Part shown: positions 27,124 to 35,755 of the stretch, in pieces
How positions within the stretch are numbered: the stretch's first letter is position 1
How the letters are laid out: each line of letters begins with the position of its first letter
Source: Arthrobacter sp.
GTDB taxonomy: Bacteria; Actinomycetota; Actinomycetes; Actinomycetales; Micrococcaceae
Assembly: GCA_026393275.1 (NCBI GenBank)
Contig: JAPLAM010000017.1
Span: 1-64,000, forward strand
Direction: 5' to 3'
Length of the DNA stretch: 64,000 bases
Notes under the pieces: generated by a model
Seen by the model: only the letters and a program-made list of their open reading frames with translations
Told to the model about the DNA's origin: nothing
Databases searched by the model: none
Made by a program: the position numbers and the translations under genes

Positions 27124-27202
27124 CCGAACAGGCGGATGCCGGGCAAGCCCTCGGGCAGCTCGGGCGGCTCCCCCACCGGGCCAAGTTCGGTAAGTTAGGA
27201 CT

Positions 27203-28009
27203 GTGAAGATTGCTACCTGGAATGTGAACTCGCTCCGTGCCCGTGCCGACCGCGTTGAGGCCTGGCTCCAGCGCACCGACTGTGATGTCCTGGCCATCCA
27301 GGAAACCAAGTGCAAGGACGACAATTTCCCGTGGGAGCTGTTCGAGCGCATGGGCTACGAGGTCGCCCATTTCGGCCTGAGCCAGTGGAACGGGGTGGCC
27401 ATCGCCTCCCGCGTGGGGCTCGACGACGTCGAACGCACCTTCGTGGACCAGCCCGCCTTCGGCAAGGGCGGCAAGGACGAGGTCCAGGAGGCCCGCGCGA
27501 TCGGCGCCAGCTGCGGCGGGATCCGGGTCTGGAGCCTGTACGTGCCCAACGGCAGGGCGCTCGATGACGAGCACATGCCCTACAAGATCAGCTGGCTGGA
27601 CTCGCTCCGCGCCCACGCCGAGGGCTGGGTCCAGGCGGACCCGGACGCCCAGATCGCGCTGATGGGCGACTGGAATATCGCCCCGCGGGACGAGGACGTG
27701 TGGGACATCGACTACTTCCGCACCGCGGGCCTGACCCACGTCAGCGAACCTGAACGCGCGGCCTTCCACGCCTTCGAAGACGCCGGCTTCACCGACGTCG
27801 TCCGGCCGTACACACCCGGCCCCGGGGTGTATACCTACTGGGACTACACGCAGCTGCGTTTCCCGAAGAAGGAAGGGATGCGGATCGACTTCGCCCTCGC
27901 CTCCCCCGCGCTGGCAGCCCGGGTGACCGGGGCATCGATCGACCGCGAGGAACGCAAGGGCAAGGGCGCCTCGGACCACGCCCCGGTGATCGTGGAGCTG
28001 GCCGACTGA
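27203..28009 (+). CDS. xthA: exodeoxyribonuclease III / AP endonuclease
   Basis: A 268-residue enzyme of the exonuclease III family. Family blocks in order are MKIATWNVNSLRAR, IQETK with metal-binding Glu34, SLYVPNGR, GDWNIAPRDEDVWD, RIDFALASP and the catalytic SDHAPV at the C-terminus. It cuts DNA at abasic sites and degrades 3' ends, acting in base-excision repair. Length and motifs are complete. The next gene begins 32 bp downstream on the same strand. Confidence 0.95.
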   Translation: MKIATWNVNSLRARADRVEAWLQRTDCDVLAIQETKCKDDNFPWELFERMGYEVAHFGLSQWNGVAIASRVGLDDVERTFVDQPAFGKGGKDEVQEARAIGASCGGIRVWSLYVPNGRALDDEHMPYKISWLDSLRAHAEGWVQADPDAQIALMGDWNIAPRDEDVWDIDYFRTAGLTHVSEPERAAFHAFEDAGFTDVVRPYTPGPGVYTYWDYTQLRFPKKEGMRIDFALASPALAARVTGASIDREERKGKGASDHAPVIVELAD

Positions 28010-28040
28010 TGGACGGCCGCCGGGGAAGCGCAGGCCCGCG

Positions 28041-28898
28041 ATGACCGGGAACCTCTACCGCGGCCAGGCCGGACTGCCGTTTTCCTCGACGCTGCGGGTC
28101 TACGAGCCCCTGGAAGCCTTCCCCGCCGACCAGCAGGAGAGCCTGCGGACCGCCGGCGCCCGTTCCGAGTCGCGGGCCGCCGTGGAAAACGCCGAGCTGC
28201 TCGCCTCGCTGGGCCGCATCACCCGCCCCGGCGGGGATCCCTTCCCCACCGGGCATACCGACCTGGTCCGGGTGCTGGCCGTCAGCGGTTCCGGCGGCGA
28301 GACCAGGCTGCTGTACTGCCCCAGCCAGCTGGTGCTCCGGGCCGGGCTGGCCGCCAACGCTCTGATGGAGGGAATCCACGGCCCGCTGGCCCAGCTGCTG
28401 ATCCCCGAGGAGCAACGCGACCGGCACCAGGAACGCATCGACCAGGTGAAAGCCCGCGAAGGGGTCCGCCGCGTCCACACCCGCGCGTCCACCTGGGGAA
28501 TCCCGTTCAGCTGGTTCTGCCTCTTCCAGGAATCTGATCCCACGGATGTGGTGGAGGCCGGCGGCCGGATCGTCACCGTGCGCATCCGGTCAACCATCCG
28601 CGCCGCCCTGAACCGGGTCAGGCACGCCGTCGCCCACCTGGCCCTCGCCGCCCCGGACCTTGACATGCTGGAGGACCTGACCCAGCTCACCGAATGGCTG
28701 GAACTCTTCCACACCGACTCGTTCGTGGAACTGGACTACGGCGCGTTGGCGGACAAGGTCTACCCGGACGACTCACCGATGGACGTGCGGCTGGGAATTG
28801 AATGCCTCGCCGAAGGCGACATGACCGGCGCGGCCGCCGCCTACCGGCGGCTGGCCTCCCGCTGGATCCCGATCCGGCAACTGGCCCGCGCCTCCTGA
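28041..28898 (+). CDS. conserved hypothetical protein
   Basis: A 285-residue soluble protein that I cannot place in a named family. It starts MTGNLYRGQAGLPFSSTLRV and contains a central helical region rich in Glu and Arg (LIPEEQRDRHQERIDQVKAR), a Trp-rich stretch STWGIPFSWFCLF, and a C-terminal acidic helix set. There is no signal peptide or membrane segment. Codon use matches its neighbours, so it is very probably real. It follows xthA and may share its transcript; a repair role would be a guess. Confidence 0.65.
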   Translation: MTGNLYRGQAGLPFSSTLRVYEPLEAFPADQQESLRTAGARSESRAAVENAELLASLGRITRPGGDPFPTGHTDLVRVLAVSGSGGETRLLYCPSQLVLRAGLAANALMEGIHGPLAQLLIPEEQRDRHQERIDQVKAREGVRRVHTRASTWGIPFSWFCLFQESDPTDVVEAGGRIVTVRIRSTIRAALNRVRHAVAHLALAAPDLDMLEDLTQLTEWLELFHTDSFVELDYGALADKVYPDDSPMDVRLGIECLAEGDMTGAAAAYRRLASRWIPIRQLARAS

Positions 28899-28931
28899 GC
28901 CCGCGACGCCGAGAACCGCGTCGCCGGGACC

Positions 28932-30029
28932 CTACGTCCGGCGCAGCCGCTGGCCGGACATCGGCGCGAGCGGCTCCGCAAGCCGCGGGGGCGCCGTCGT
29001 ACCCCGTACGATCAGCCGGTGCGGGGCGACGACGGAACGCACCGCTCCGGTGACCCCGTCGAGTTCGTCCAGGAGCATCTTGGTAGCCAGCTCGGCCTGT
29101 TCGTCGGGGCGCTGGCCGACGGTGGTGAGCCCGACGGCGGCTGCGAATTCGTGGTCGTCGATCCCCACCACCGAGAGCTCCTCCGGAATCCGGACGCCCG
29201 CGCCACGGGCCTCAAACATGACCCCCATGGCCATCTCGTCCGAGGCGCAGAAGATCGCGGTGGGCTTCGGACCGGGCAGACCCCACAGCCGTTGGAACGC
29301 TTCCTGGCCGCTGCGGACGGTGAAGTCCCCCCACTGGTCCCACTCCGGCCGGACGTCCAGCGCCGCCCGGGCCATGACATCCTGGAACGCCTGGATCCGC
29401 ACCCGCGGGACGTCGAAGTTCAGGTCCGTCTCGTCGTCGCCGTGCAGCAGCGCGATGTCCCGGTGGCCCAGGTCGATGAGGTGGCGCACCGCGGTGGAGG
29501 CGGCGTCGTAGTCGTCGATCCCGATGTAGGCGCAGCCCTCGACGTGGCCGCCGACGACGACCAGCGGGATGTCGATCTTGTGCAGGTGTTCCAGTTCCTC
29601 GCGGGTCAGGGCCATGCAGAGGACCAGGAGCGCGTCGATTTGCTTGTAGACCATGGTCTTGCTGAACAGCCGCTCGCGGTGGCTGCCGTGGCCGCCCAGA
29701 TTGAACAGCGACAGGTTGTACTGGCGGCCGTGCAGTTCCCGGTCCGCGCCTTCGATGGCCTTGGAGAAAAACCAGCGGCTGACGAAGGGTGCCAGCACCC
29801 CGATGGTCCGGGTCCGGCCGGTGGCGAGGCCCGATGCCGAGGATGAGGCCACGTAGCCGAGGTCCTCGGCGATTTCGAGGATCTTCTCCCGGGTGGCCGG
29901 CGAAACCCGGGGCAGCCCCCGCACTGCTCTGGAAACGGTGGCGGTGGAGACGCCCGCGGCGGTCGCCACGTCCTCGATGCTGACGCCGGAATGGCCGCCG
30001 CGCTGCGCCCTGTCAGTTGTCCGTGCCAC
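28932..30029 (-). CDS. LacI family transcriptional regulator
   Basis: A 365-residue LacI repressor. The N-terminal helix-turn-helix and hinge read VSIEDVATAAGVSTATVSRA and continue through LPRVSPATREKILEIAEDLGY, cited here as two blocks. The sugar-binding core starts at TIGVLAPFVSRWFF, with AIFCASDEMAMGV and VVGIDDHEFA near the C-terminal lobe. It is the last gene of the sugar ABC cluster in the same orientation, and three LacI-type palindromes precede the binding-protein gene, so it is the probable local repressor, released by the imported sugar. Confidence 0.93.
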   Translation of the reverse strand: MARTTDRAQRGGHSGVSIEDVATAAGVSTATVSRAVRGLPRVSPATREKILEIAEDLGYVASSSASGLATGRTRTIGVLAPFVSRWFFSKAIEGADRELHGRQYNLSLFNLGGHGSHRERLFSKTMVYKQIDALLVLCMALTREELEHLHKIDIPLVVVGGHVEGCAYIGIDDYDAASTAVRHLIDLGHRDIALLHGDDETDLNFDVPRVRIQAFQDVMARAALDVRPEWDQWGDFTVRSGQEAFQRLWGLPGPKPTAIFCASDEMAMGVMFEARGAGVRIPEELSVVGIDDHEFAAAVGLTTVGQRPDEQAELATKMLLDELDGVTGAVRSVVAPHRLIVRGTTAPPRLAEPLAPMSGQRLRRT

Positions 30030-30146
30030 CGTGTCCCCTTGTCGGCCGGCCGCAGAAGTTCGGCCGGCGTGCCGCCCCCGCGGCGCCGCTTCATCGTACT
30101 ATCCGCCCGACCCGGCACCGCCCTTCGTGACGCGCCGGCGTCGCAC

Positions 30147-30404
30147 TCAGCGCCGCCGGGTGGCCGTCCGTCCGGGCAGCCGCCGCCGGAGCCGGAGCAT
30201 TCCGTACAGGGCCAGCAGCGTGGCCAGCAGCCCGAGGGCCCAGCCGAGGGCCGGCTGGGCGGTCATCTCCATCCAGACGGTGACCGCCAGCAGGATCAGC
30301 GCCCAGAAGCCCAGGAACCCGATAATGATGTCGAAGTCCTCGCCCGAGCGCACCCGGCGGTGCGTGCTGCGGACTTCGCCCCGGTTCTGCCGGCCAGCCA
30401 TCAC
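30147..30404 (-). CDS. small membrane protein of unknown function
   Basis: An 85-residue protein with a basic N-terminus, two hydrophobic helices (about 26-45 and 52-70) and a basic C-terminal tail RRRLPGRTATRRR. It lies between the MalG-type permease gene (7 bp gap) and the LacI gene, in the same direction, and is probably on the same transcript. A second in-frame ATG one codon in is equally possible as start. No family recognised. Confidence 0.55.
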   Translation of the reverse strand: MMAGRQNRGEVRSTHRRVRSGEDFDIIIGFLGFWALILLAVTVWMEMTAQPALGWALGLLATLLALYGMLRLRRRLPGRTATRRR

Positions 30405-30411
30405 AAACCCG

Positions 30412-31302
30412 TCACTTCACGGCGCCGGCCGTCAGGCCGGCGACGATCTTGCGCTGGAAGACCAGCACCAGGATCACCAGGGGAATGGTCACGATGGTCC
30501 CGGCCGCCATGATCGCCGTGTAGGGGATCTGGTTGGGCTGCGCGCCGGCGAAGCTCGCGATGGCGACGGTGACCGGCTGGGTCCTGTCGCTGGAGAGCTG
30601 GCTGGCGATCAGGAACTCATTCCACGAGGAGATGAACGCCAGGATGGCCGTGGTGAAGATGGCCGGAGCGGCGAGCGGCATGATCACCTTCCGGAAGGCC
30701 TGGCCCTGCGTGCAGCCGTCCACGCGGGCCGACTCCTCGAGCTCCCACGGCATCTCCCGGAAGAACGACGTCATGGTGTAGACGGTGAGCGGCAGCACGA
30801 ACGAGATGTTCGGGATGATCAGGGCCTGGTACGTGCCCATCCAGCCGATGTTGGTGAACAGCTGGAACAGCGGGGTGATGAGGGCGACGCCGGGGAACAT
30901 CGAGGCGCCCAGGATGAAGCCCAGCACGAGGTACTTGAACCGGAAGTTCAACCGGGCCAGGGCGTACGCGGCGAACACGCCGATCAGCAGCGAAACCACG
31001 GTGACCACGCCGCCGATGAACACGCTGTTCAGGAGCGCCTGGCCGAAGTGGTTGCCGAAGGAGGTATCGAACGCGGTCTGGAAGTTGTCCAGCGTGACGT
31101 GCGTCGGCAGGATCGAGGTGTCGTAGGTGAAGCCGACCTCGCGGAAGGCCGTCACCACCATCCAGTAGGCCGGCGCCAGGCACCAGATCAGGACGACCAG
31201 GGCGCTGATGTAGGTCCGGCCCTGGGCCAACTTCTCCCGGTTCTGGGCGGTCTTGCGCCCCTGGTCCTGCTGCGCGCGCAGCTCGGTAGCGGCGGCGGTC
31301 AT
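30412..31302 (-). CDS. sugar ABC transporter permease, MalG type
   Basis: A 296-residue permease with six transmembrane helices and the binding-protein-dependent transport signature. The EAA-like loop reads ELEESARVDGCTQGQAFRKV (about 190-209) and contacts the ATPase. The N-terminus is a soluble charged segment of about 35 residues. Together with the overlapping MalF-type gene it forms the channel of a carbohydrate importer. Its start overlaps the MalF-type stop by 4 nt. No ATPase gene is present, so a shared MsmK/UgpC-type ATPase elsewhere is expected. Confidence 0.93.
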   Translation of the reverse strand: MTAAATELRAQQDQGRKTAQNREKLAQGRTYISALVVLIWCLAPAYWMVVTAFREVGFTYDTSILPTHVTLDNFQTAFDTSFGNHFGQALLNSVFIGGVVTVVSLLIGVFAAYALARLNFRFKYLVLGFILGASMFPGVALITPLFQLFTNIGWMGTYQALIIPNISFVLPLTVYTMTSFFREMPWELEESARVDGCTQGQAFRKVIMPLAAPAIFTTAILAFISSWNEFLIASQLSSDRTQPVTVAIASFAGAQPNQIPYTAIMAAGTIVTIPLVILVLVFQRKIVAGLTAGAVK

Positions 31303-32336
31303 TTCTTCCCCTTACTAGCGCCGGTCTGCTGCTCCACAACATTCGCGCCCAGGAAGCGCACGAAGATGAAGGCGACAAGGAAAATGATGATGAACGTGAT
31401 GGTGGACAGCGCCGCCGCCACGTTAAAGCCCTGCCTGATCTGGCTGATCACCAGGATGGACAGGGTGGTGGTGTTGTTCGACCCGCCGGTCAGGATGTAG
31501 GGCAGGTCGAACATCCGCAGCGCGTCAAGGGTGCGGAACAGGATGGCCACCATGAGCGCCGGTTTGACCAGCGGCAGGGTGATCATCCGGAACCGCTGCC
31601 AGGCGGTGGCGCCGTCAACCTTGGCCGCCTCGTACACCTCAGCCGGAATCATCTGCAGGCCGGCCAGGATCAGCAGCGCCATGAACGGCGTGGTCTTCCA
31701 GACGTCGGCAATGATGACGGCCCACTTGGCCGGCCATTCGCTGCCGGTCCACAGAATGGAGGTGTTGAAGAGCTTGTTGGCGATGCCCTCGAAGGCGAAG
31801 ATGAACAGCCACAGTTTGGCGGTGACGGCGGTGGGGATGGCCCACGGCACCAGCACGGCGGCGCGGACCAGGCTGCGGCCCTTGAAGGTGCGTGCCATGA
31901 TGATGGCCATCCAGAAGCCGAGCACGGTCTCCAGCGCCACGGTCACAATCGTGAAGAAGAAGGTCGTGGCCGTCGCGGACCAAAACTGGGACCCGAGGGT
32001 ACCGGGCGGGCAGGCAACGGTGCCGCCGCCGGGGGACGCGCACTGTTGGGCGATCCAGTTAACGTAGTTTGTGATACCCGCCGGGCCGCCCTCGGCGAAG
32101 AGGCCGGTGGCAGGGTCCAGACCGGCGTCGGCCTGGAAGGACATCACGATGGCGCTGATGATCGGGTAAACGATAACGACGGCCAGCGCGATGATGGCGG
32201 GAGCCAACAGCCACGACGCCCACTTGCCCTGGCTCGCTATGGCGTTGTCCTCCCCCACCCCCTTGGGTGCGTGGTGGAGCTCGGTCCCGCCCGACGCCGG
32301 CTTCTTTACCGGCGTCGGGCCCAATTCAGTTGCCAT
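31299..32336 (-). CDS. sugar ABC transporter permease, MalF type
   Basis: A 345-residue permease with an extended charged N-terminus (about 45 residues) and six or seven transmembrane segments. The EAA loop reads EVYEAAKVDGATAWQRFRMI (about 232-251). A periplasmic insert between the first and second helices contains CASPGGGTVACPPGT, two cysteines that could pair. It partners the MalG-type permease. The gene starts 6 bp after the binding-protein gene ends, consistent with one operon under the LacI operators. Confidence 0.93.
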   Translation of the reverse strand: MATELGPTPVKKPASGGTELHHAPKGVGEDNAIASQGKWASWLLAPAIIALAVVIVYPIISAIVMSFQADAGLDPATGLFAEGGPAGITNYVNWIAQQCASPGGGTVACPPGTLGSQFWSATATTFFFTIVTVALETVLGFWMAIIMARTFKGRSLVRAAVLVPWAIPTAVTAKLWLFIFAFEGIANKLFNTSILWTGSEWPAKWAVIIADVWKTTPFMALLILAGLQMIPAEVYEAAKVDGATAWQRFRMITLPLVKPALMVAILFRTLDALRMFDLPYILTGGSNNTTTLSILVISQIRQGFNVAAALSTITFIIIFLVAFIFVRFLGANVVEQQTGASKGKK

Positions 32337-32342
32337 TTTGGA

Positions 32343-33623
32343 CTACTTTGACTGGGTTTCGATGGACTTCTGCATGTCGGACAGCGCTGCGTCCACTGCC
32401 TTCTCGCCCTTGATGGCCGAGTATGCGTTGTCCTGGATGGCCTTGGTAACGGCCGGATAGAACGGGGTCACCGGACGCGGGACGGCGTTCTCAATCGAGG
32501 TCTTCAGCACCGGCAGGTACGGCAGCTTGGCGACCAGTGCCTGATCGTCGTAGAGCTTGGTCAGCACCGGAGCGAGCGACCCCTGCGTGGCGAAGAACTT
32601 CTGCGTCTCCTCGGTGGTGAGGAACTTCAGGAAGTCCAAAGCGGTTGCCTTGTTCTTGGAGTAGACGCTCATGCCGGCGCTGTGGCCGCCGAGCGAGGAA
32701 GCGCCGGGGCCGGACTTGCCCGGGAGGGCCGTCATGCCGAGCACGTCCTTGACCTTGGAGGATCCTTCGGTGACGGCCAGGTTGTAGACGTAAGGCCAGT
32801 TGCGCAGGAAGAGGAGCTTGCCGTCCTGGAATGCCTGCCGGGATTCCTCTTCCTTGTAGGTGATGGCTTCCTTGGGGATGTTGCCGTCGGCATACGCCTT
32901 GGCAAGGTTGGCCAGGCCGGCCTTGGCTGCGTCGGTGTTCAGGCTCGGCTTGCCGTCCTTGTCCAGCACGGAACCGCCGGCGGAGTTGATCGCCTCGGAG
33001 GCGTTGACCGTGAGACCTTCATACTTCGAGAACTGCCCCGAGTAGCAGCCAATGTTGTTGGTCTTGGCGATCGAGCACATGCTCATCATCTCGTCCCACG
33101 TTTTGGGCGGCGTGGGGACGAGGTCCTTGCGGTAGTACAGGATGCCGCCGTCGGATGACTCGGGCGCGGCGTAGAGGGTGCCCTTGTAGGAAGCGGCGTC
33201 CAGGGTCGGCTTCAGCATTCCGGCCGTGTCGAGCGCCATCTTGTCCTTGAGCGGCTGGAGCCAGCCCTTGGCGGCGAACTCCGCGGTCCAGACGACGTCT
33301 ACGCTGACCACGTCGTAGTTGGTGTCCTTGGCCTGGAAGTGCTGCACGAGGTCGTCGTGCTGCTGGTCGGCCTGGTCGGTCTGCTCCTTGAACGTCACCT
33401 TTTCATTCGGGTGCGCGGCGTTCCACTTGTCGATCAGCGGCCGGACCACGTTGCTGTTGTCCTTGCCCTGGACGTAGGTGATGGGACCCCTGCCGTCCAG
33501 GTTGGCTGCCGCGTCGCCGCCACCCGTGCTGCTGCTGCCACCGCCGCCACCTCCACAGGCCGACAGGGAGAGGGCCAATACCCCGGCCGCGGCCACGGGA
33601 AGTAGATACTTACGGGTTTTCAT
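32343..33623 (-). CDS. sugar-binding lipoprotein of the ABC importer
   Basis: A 426-residue extracellular solute-binding protein (family 1). The signal peptide ends in a lipobox LSLSAC followed by a Gly/Ser-rich linker, so the protein is lipid-anchored outside the membrane. The mature part has the oligosaccharide-binding pattern (PLIDKWNAAHPNEKVTF, DVVSVDVVWTAEFAAKGWL, ALDFLKFLTTEETQKFF, quoted as separate short blocks). Trehalose or maltose-type sugars are likely by similarity to ThuE/MalE-type proteins; the exact sugar is an inference. It is the first gene of the operon and lies directly behind three LacI-type operators. Confidence 0.92.
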   Translation of the reverse strand: MKTRKYLLPVAAAGVLALSLSACGGGGGGSSSTGGGDAAANLDGRGPITYVQGKDNSNVVRPLIDKWNAAHPNEKVTFKEQTDQADQQHDDLVQHFQAKDTNYDVVSVDVVWTAEFAAKGWLQPLKDKMALDTAGMLKPTLDAASYKGTLYAAPESSDGGILYYRKDLVPTPPKTWDEMMSMCSIAKTNNIGCYSGQFSKYEGLTVNASEAINSAGGSVLDKDGKPSLNTDAAKAGLANLAKAYADGNIPKEAITYKEEESRQAFQDGKLLFLRNWPYVYNLAVTEGSSKVKDVLGMTALPGKSGPGASSLGGHSAGMSVYSKNKATALDFLKFLTTEETQKFFATQGSLAPVLTKLYDDQALVAKLPYLPVLKTSIENAVPRPVTPFYPAVTKAIQDNAYSAIKGEKAVDAALSDMQKSIETQSK

Positions 33624-33708
33624 ACGGGTGCTCCTCGCTGAGTACCGGATGGGACCGGTGGTGCAGTTGGTGTGGTGGGCATCACACTAGCGAGCGGATG
33701 GCAGGTAA

Positions 33709-33745
33709 TGCAAGCGTTTACATCAACGTTTCACAACGGTTACCT
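33709..33745. promoter_or_regulatory. three tandem LacI-type operators
   Basis: TGCAAGCGTTTACA (33709-33722) is a full match to the LacI-family palindrome TGNAANCGNTTNCA. It is followed at 12 and 10 bp centre-to-centre spacing by TCAACGTTTCA (33723-33733) and a third degenerate copy around CAACGGTTACC (33735-33745). All share a central CG. They sit 86-122 bp upstream of the sugar-binding-protein start codon, where they could block its promoter. Confidence 0.75.
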
Positions 33746-33892
33746 GTCGCAGGGGCGGCCGCTGCCCCCTATGCGCGCGGCCCGGCGCGGCACGAACACC
33801 TGTGGGGCTCCTGTTCCCGCTGGGGCGGATGTTCCAAAAAGGCGCACCTACCGGCGTGTCGCCGTCTGGCCTCGGTTGGGGCTGGGGTTGGG

Positions 33893-34504
33893 TCAGCGCA
33901 CGCGTTCGGCGCGGCCGAACCTGGACCGGGCGCCGGAACCGATGTGGATCAGTACCGGGGTGCGTTTGCCGATGACGGCATCCAGTGCCTCCACCAGGGC
34001 AGAAACCTCCGCGGCCAGGATATGCGGGGCTACGCCCTGGCGCGGCTGCACCCGGATCCGCAGGGCCGGCTCGCCGCGAAACTCATAGGTGGCCACCATG
34101 GCGCCGGCAAGGTCAGGCCGGTCGGCCAGCGCCGCCTTGAGCGCCTGCTCGGCCACGCCGCCGCCGATCCGGACGCTGCCGGGCACCTCGCCGGCGTCGT
34201 CTTCGGCAACCAGCAGGTTGGCGCGGCCTTTGCCCTGTTGCGCCAGCCAGGCCACCATGAACCCGATGACCACCACCAGCAGGAGCACCATGACAATCCA
34301 CAGCCAGCTCTCCGGCCGTCCCGGGAAGCGGGTGCGTTCAAACAGTCCACGCACTCCTGCCCACACCTGACCGGACCACCCCTGCCACCAGCTCCCGGCC
34401 GCGGGCACCGTGGCGAGCAGGACCAGCAGGGCCCCGATGATCAGGAGCTTGGCGCCGAGGATGCCGATCAGGATCCGGTTGAGGAGCCGGGGGGTACCGT
34501 TCAC
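33893..34504 (-). CDS. AmaP-like alkaline-shock membrane-anchor protein
   Basis: A 203-residue protein with two transmembrane helices (about 10-34 and 67-88) and a soluble C-terminal domain of about 110 residues that resembles an Asp23-type alpha/beta fold. In Gram-positive bacteria AmaP anchors Asp23/Gls24 proteins to the membrane during envelope stress. It is the last gene of a five-gene cluster in which each start overlaps the previous stop by 4 nt; here the start codon is GTG at 34504. Function is assigned from topology and context. Confidence 0.7.
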   Translation of the reverse strand: MNGTPRLLNRILIGILGAKLLIIGALLVLLATVPAAGSWWQGWSGQVWAGVRGLFERTRFPGRPESWLWIVMVLLLVVVIGFMVAWLAQQGKGRANLLVAEDDAGEVPGSVRIGGGVAEQALKAALADRPDLAGAMVATYEFRGEPALRIRVQPRQGVAPHILAAEVSALVEALDAVIGKRTPVLIHIGSGARSRFGRAERVR

Positions 34505-35202
34505 GCGCCGATCACCCCCGCGGAGGCCAGATTGACGCGGACGTCGGGCAGGGGCGACGGCGCCATTTCCCGAAGTTCGGCTTCGACGGCGGCCCGCACC
34601 TCCGCCTCGCGGAGCGGCACACCGGAGGTCGGCCGGATGTTGACCAGCACTTGGCGCCGGGAGACCACCACCATCACCTGCTCCCGTGTCACGTTGGCAG
34701 CCAGCCGGGCACGCCGGGCCAGTGCCGAGGCGATCACTTCGTCGTCTACCACGACGGCGGCCCGCGGGTCTGCGAGCACGTGCCGGGCGCGCCGGCCGGG
34801 CAGTATTGCGTTGAGGAAGAAGAAGAGCCCGGCTGCCATCAGCACCGCGCCGATGACGCCGAGCAGCAGCGGGGTGATTCCGTCGGGGAGCGCGGTGATC
34901 CGGTCCGCGGCGGTTTGCGGATCAACCAGCCACGGCGGCTGCCCGACGGCCCGGACAGCGGTTTCAAGCAGTGCGTAGCCGCACAGCACAATGACCAAGA
35001 CTGCCGCGATGACGGAGGCCGTCGCCCGGGACGAGCTGGTCTCCCGGGCAAGGACTTTCTCCATGCCGGCCGCGCCGGTGGGCGCCCCTGGGCTGGTCCC
35101 GGCGTCCCGGTAGCCGCTGCCGGTGGTGCTGGGGCCATGGGCGTGGGGGCCGGGTTCGTGGAACCCGGCGTCTCGGTGGTGTCGTTCGGCGGCGTGGCTC
35201 AC
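34501..35202 (-). CDS. DUF6286-type membrane protein of the Asp23 cluster
   Basis: A 233-residue protein. The first 50 residues are polar and His/Gly/Pro rich, then two transmembrane helices follow (about 58-78 and 108-130), and a C-terminal soluble alpha/beta domain (about 140-233) ends with DVRVNLASAGVIGA. The start is a GTG at 35202 that overlaps the TGA of the preceding gene; the long upstream frame is a shadow. Proteins of this shape recur in actinobacterial Asp23 clusters. Exact function unknown. Confidence 0.7.
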   Translation of the reverse strand: MSHAAERHHRDAGFHEPGPHAHGPSTTGSGYRDAGTSPGAPTGAAGMEKVLARETSSSRATASVIAAVLVIVLCGYALLETAVRAVGQPPWLVDPQTAADRITALPDGITPLLLGVIGAVLMAAGLFFFLNAILPGRRARHVLADPRAAVVVDDEVIASALARRARLAANVTREQVMVVVSRRQVLVNIRPTSGVPLREAEVRAAVEAELREMAPSPLPDVRVNLASAGVIGA

Positions 35203-35567
35203 CTCACCCGCCCTCCGTCGCTGACGCTGGCACCGCTGATGCGGATGTCCACCCGGCTCAGTTGAGCACCGCTGAGTTCCGTCACGCGGTTCAGGATCTG
35301 GGCTTTCGCGGCCACCGCCCGGTCCCAGATGGGGCCGCCGAAGCCGGCTACGCGCGCCGGATCCCGGAGCACCGAGGTAAGCGACGGGACAGCGATCGGC
35401 GTGACGAGCGACAGCGCCAGCAGGCCGTCGTCGTCGGTCCAGTCGGCCCGGACGTCCTGCGGCGGCACGCCGAGGGCCTCGGCCGCGGCGGCCCGGGCGA
35501 CGCTGGTGAGGGCCTGGGTGCTGATCCGGTTGTGCCCGGCCAGCAGGCGCCCGGTGGCGACGCTCAT
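35199..35567 (-). CDS. Asp23/Gls24-like small protein
   Basis: A 122-residue soluble protein starting MSVATGRLLAGHNRISTQAL. Its helix-strand pattern and RVDIRISG C-terminal strand resemble the half-domain seen in Asp23/Gls24 proteins, and it lies third in the cluster between DUF2273 and the DUF6286-type gene, overlapping both by 4 nt. A structural partner role in the envelope-stress complex is inferred from context; by sequence alone it would be hypothetical. Confidence 0.6.
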   Translation of the reverse strand: MSVATGRLLAGHNRISTQALTSVARAAAAEALGVPPQDVRADWTDDDGLLALSLVTPIAVPSLTSVLRDPARVAGFGGPIWDRAVAAKAQILNRVTELSGAQLSRVDIRISGASVSDGGRVR

Positions 35568-35755
35568 GAGGAGGATCGCCGGCCGGTAATGGCGTCAAAC
35601 ACGCTGCGCAGGTCCAATTTCCCTTCCGCCGCGCGGCCCAGCAGGGCTCCGACGGCCATGAAGAGCAGGGACCCCAGGAAGCCCCAGACCCCGAACGCAA
35701 AGGACATGAAGGCCAGGAAGGCGCCGGCGGCGATGCCGACTACTGTCAGGTTCAC
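35564..35755 (-). CDS. DUF2273 family small membrane protein
   Basis: A 63-residue protein made almost entirely of two hydrophobic helices (about 4-22 and 25-42) with a polar tail GKLDLRSVFDAITGRR. DUF2273 proteins accompany Asp23/Gls24 proteins in many Gram-positives and probably help place them at the membrane. The start codon is GTG at 35755, overlapping the Asp23 stop, and the stop overlaps the next ATG. Confidence 0.75.
   Translation of the reverse strand: MNLTVVGIAAGAFLAFMSFAFGVWGFLGSLLFMAVGALLGRAAEGKLDLRSVFDAITGRRSSS

Noticed and set aside
29893..31500. 535-codon open frame on + across the LacI and permease genes
   Set aside because: It spans several well-supported minus-strand genes and has low-complexity Arg/Gly/Asp-rich composition.
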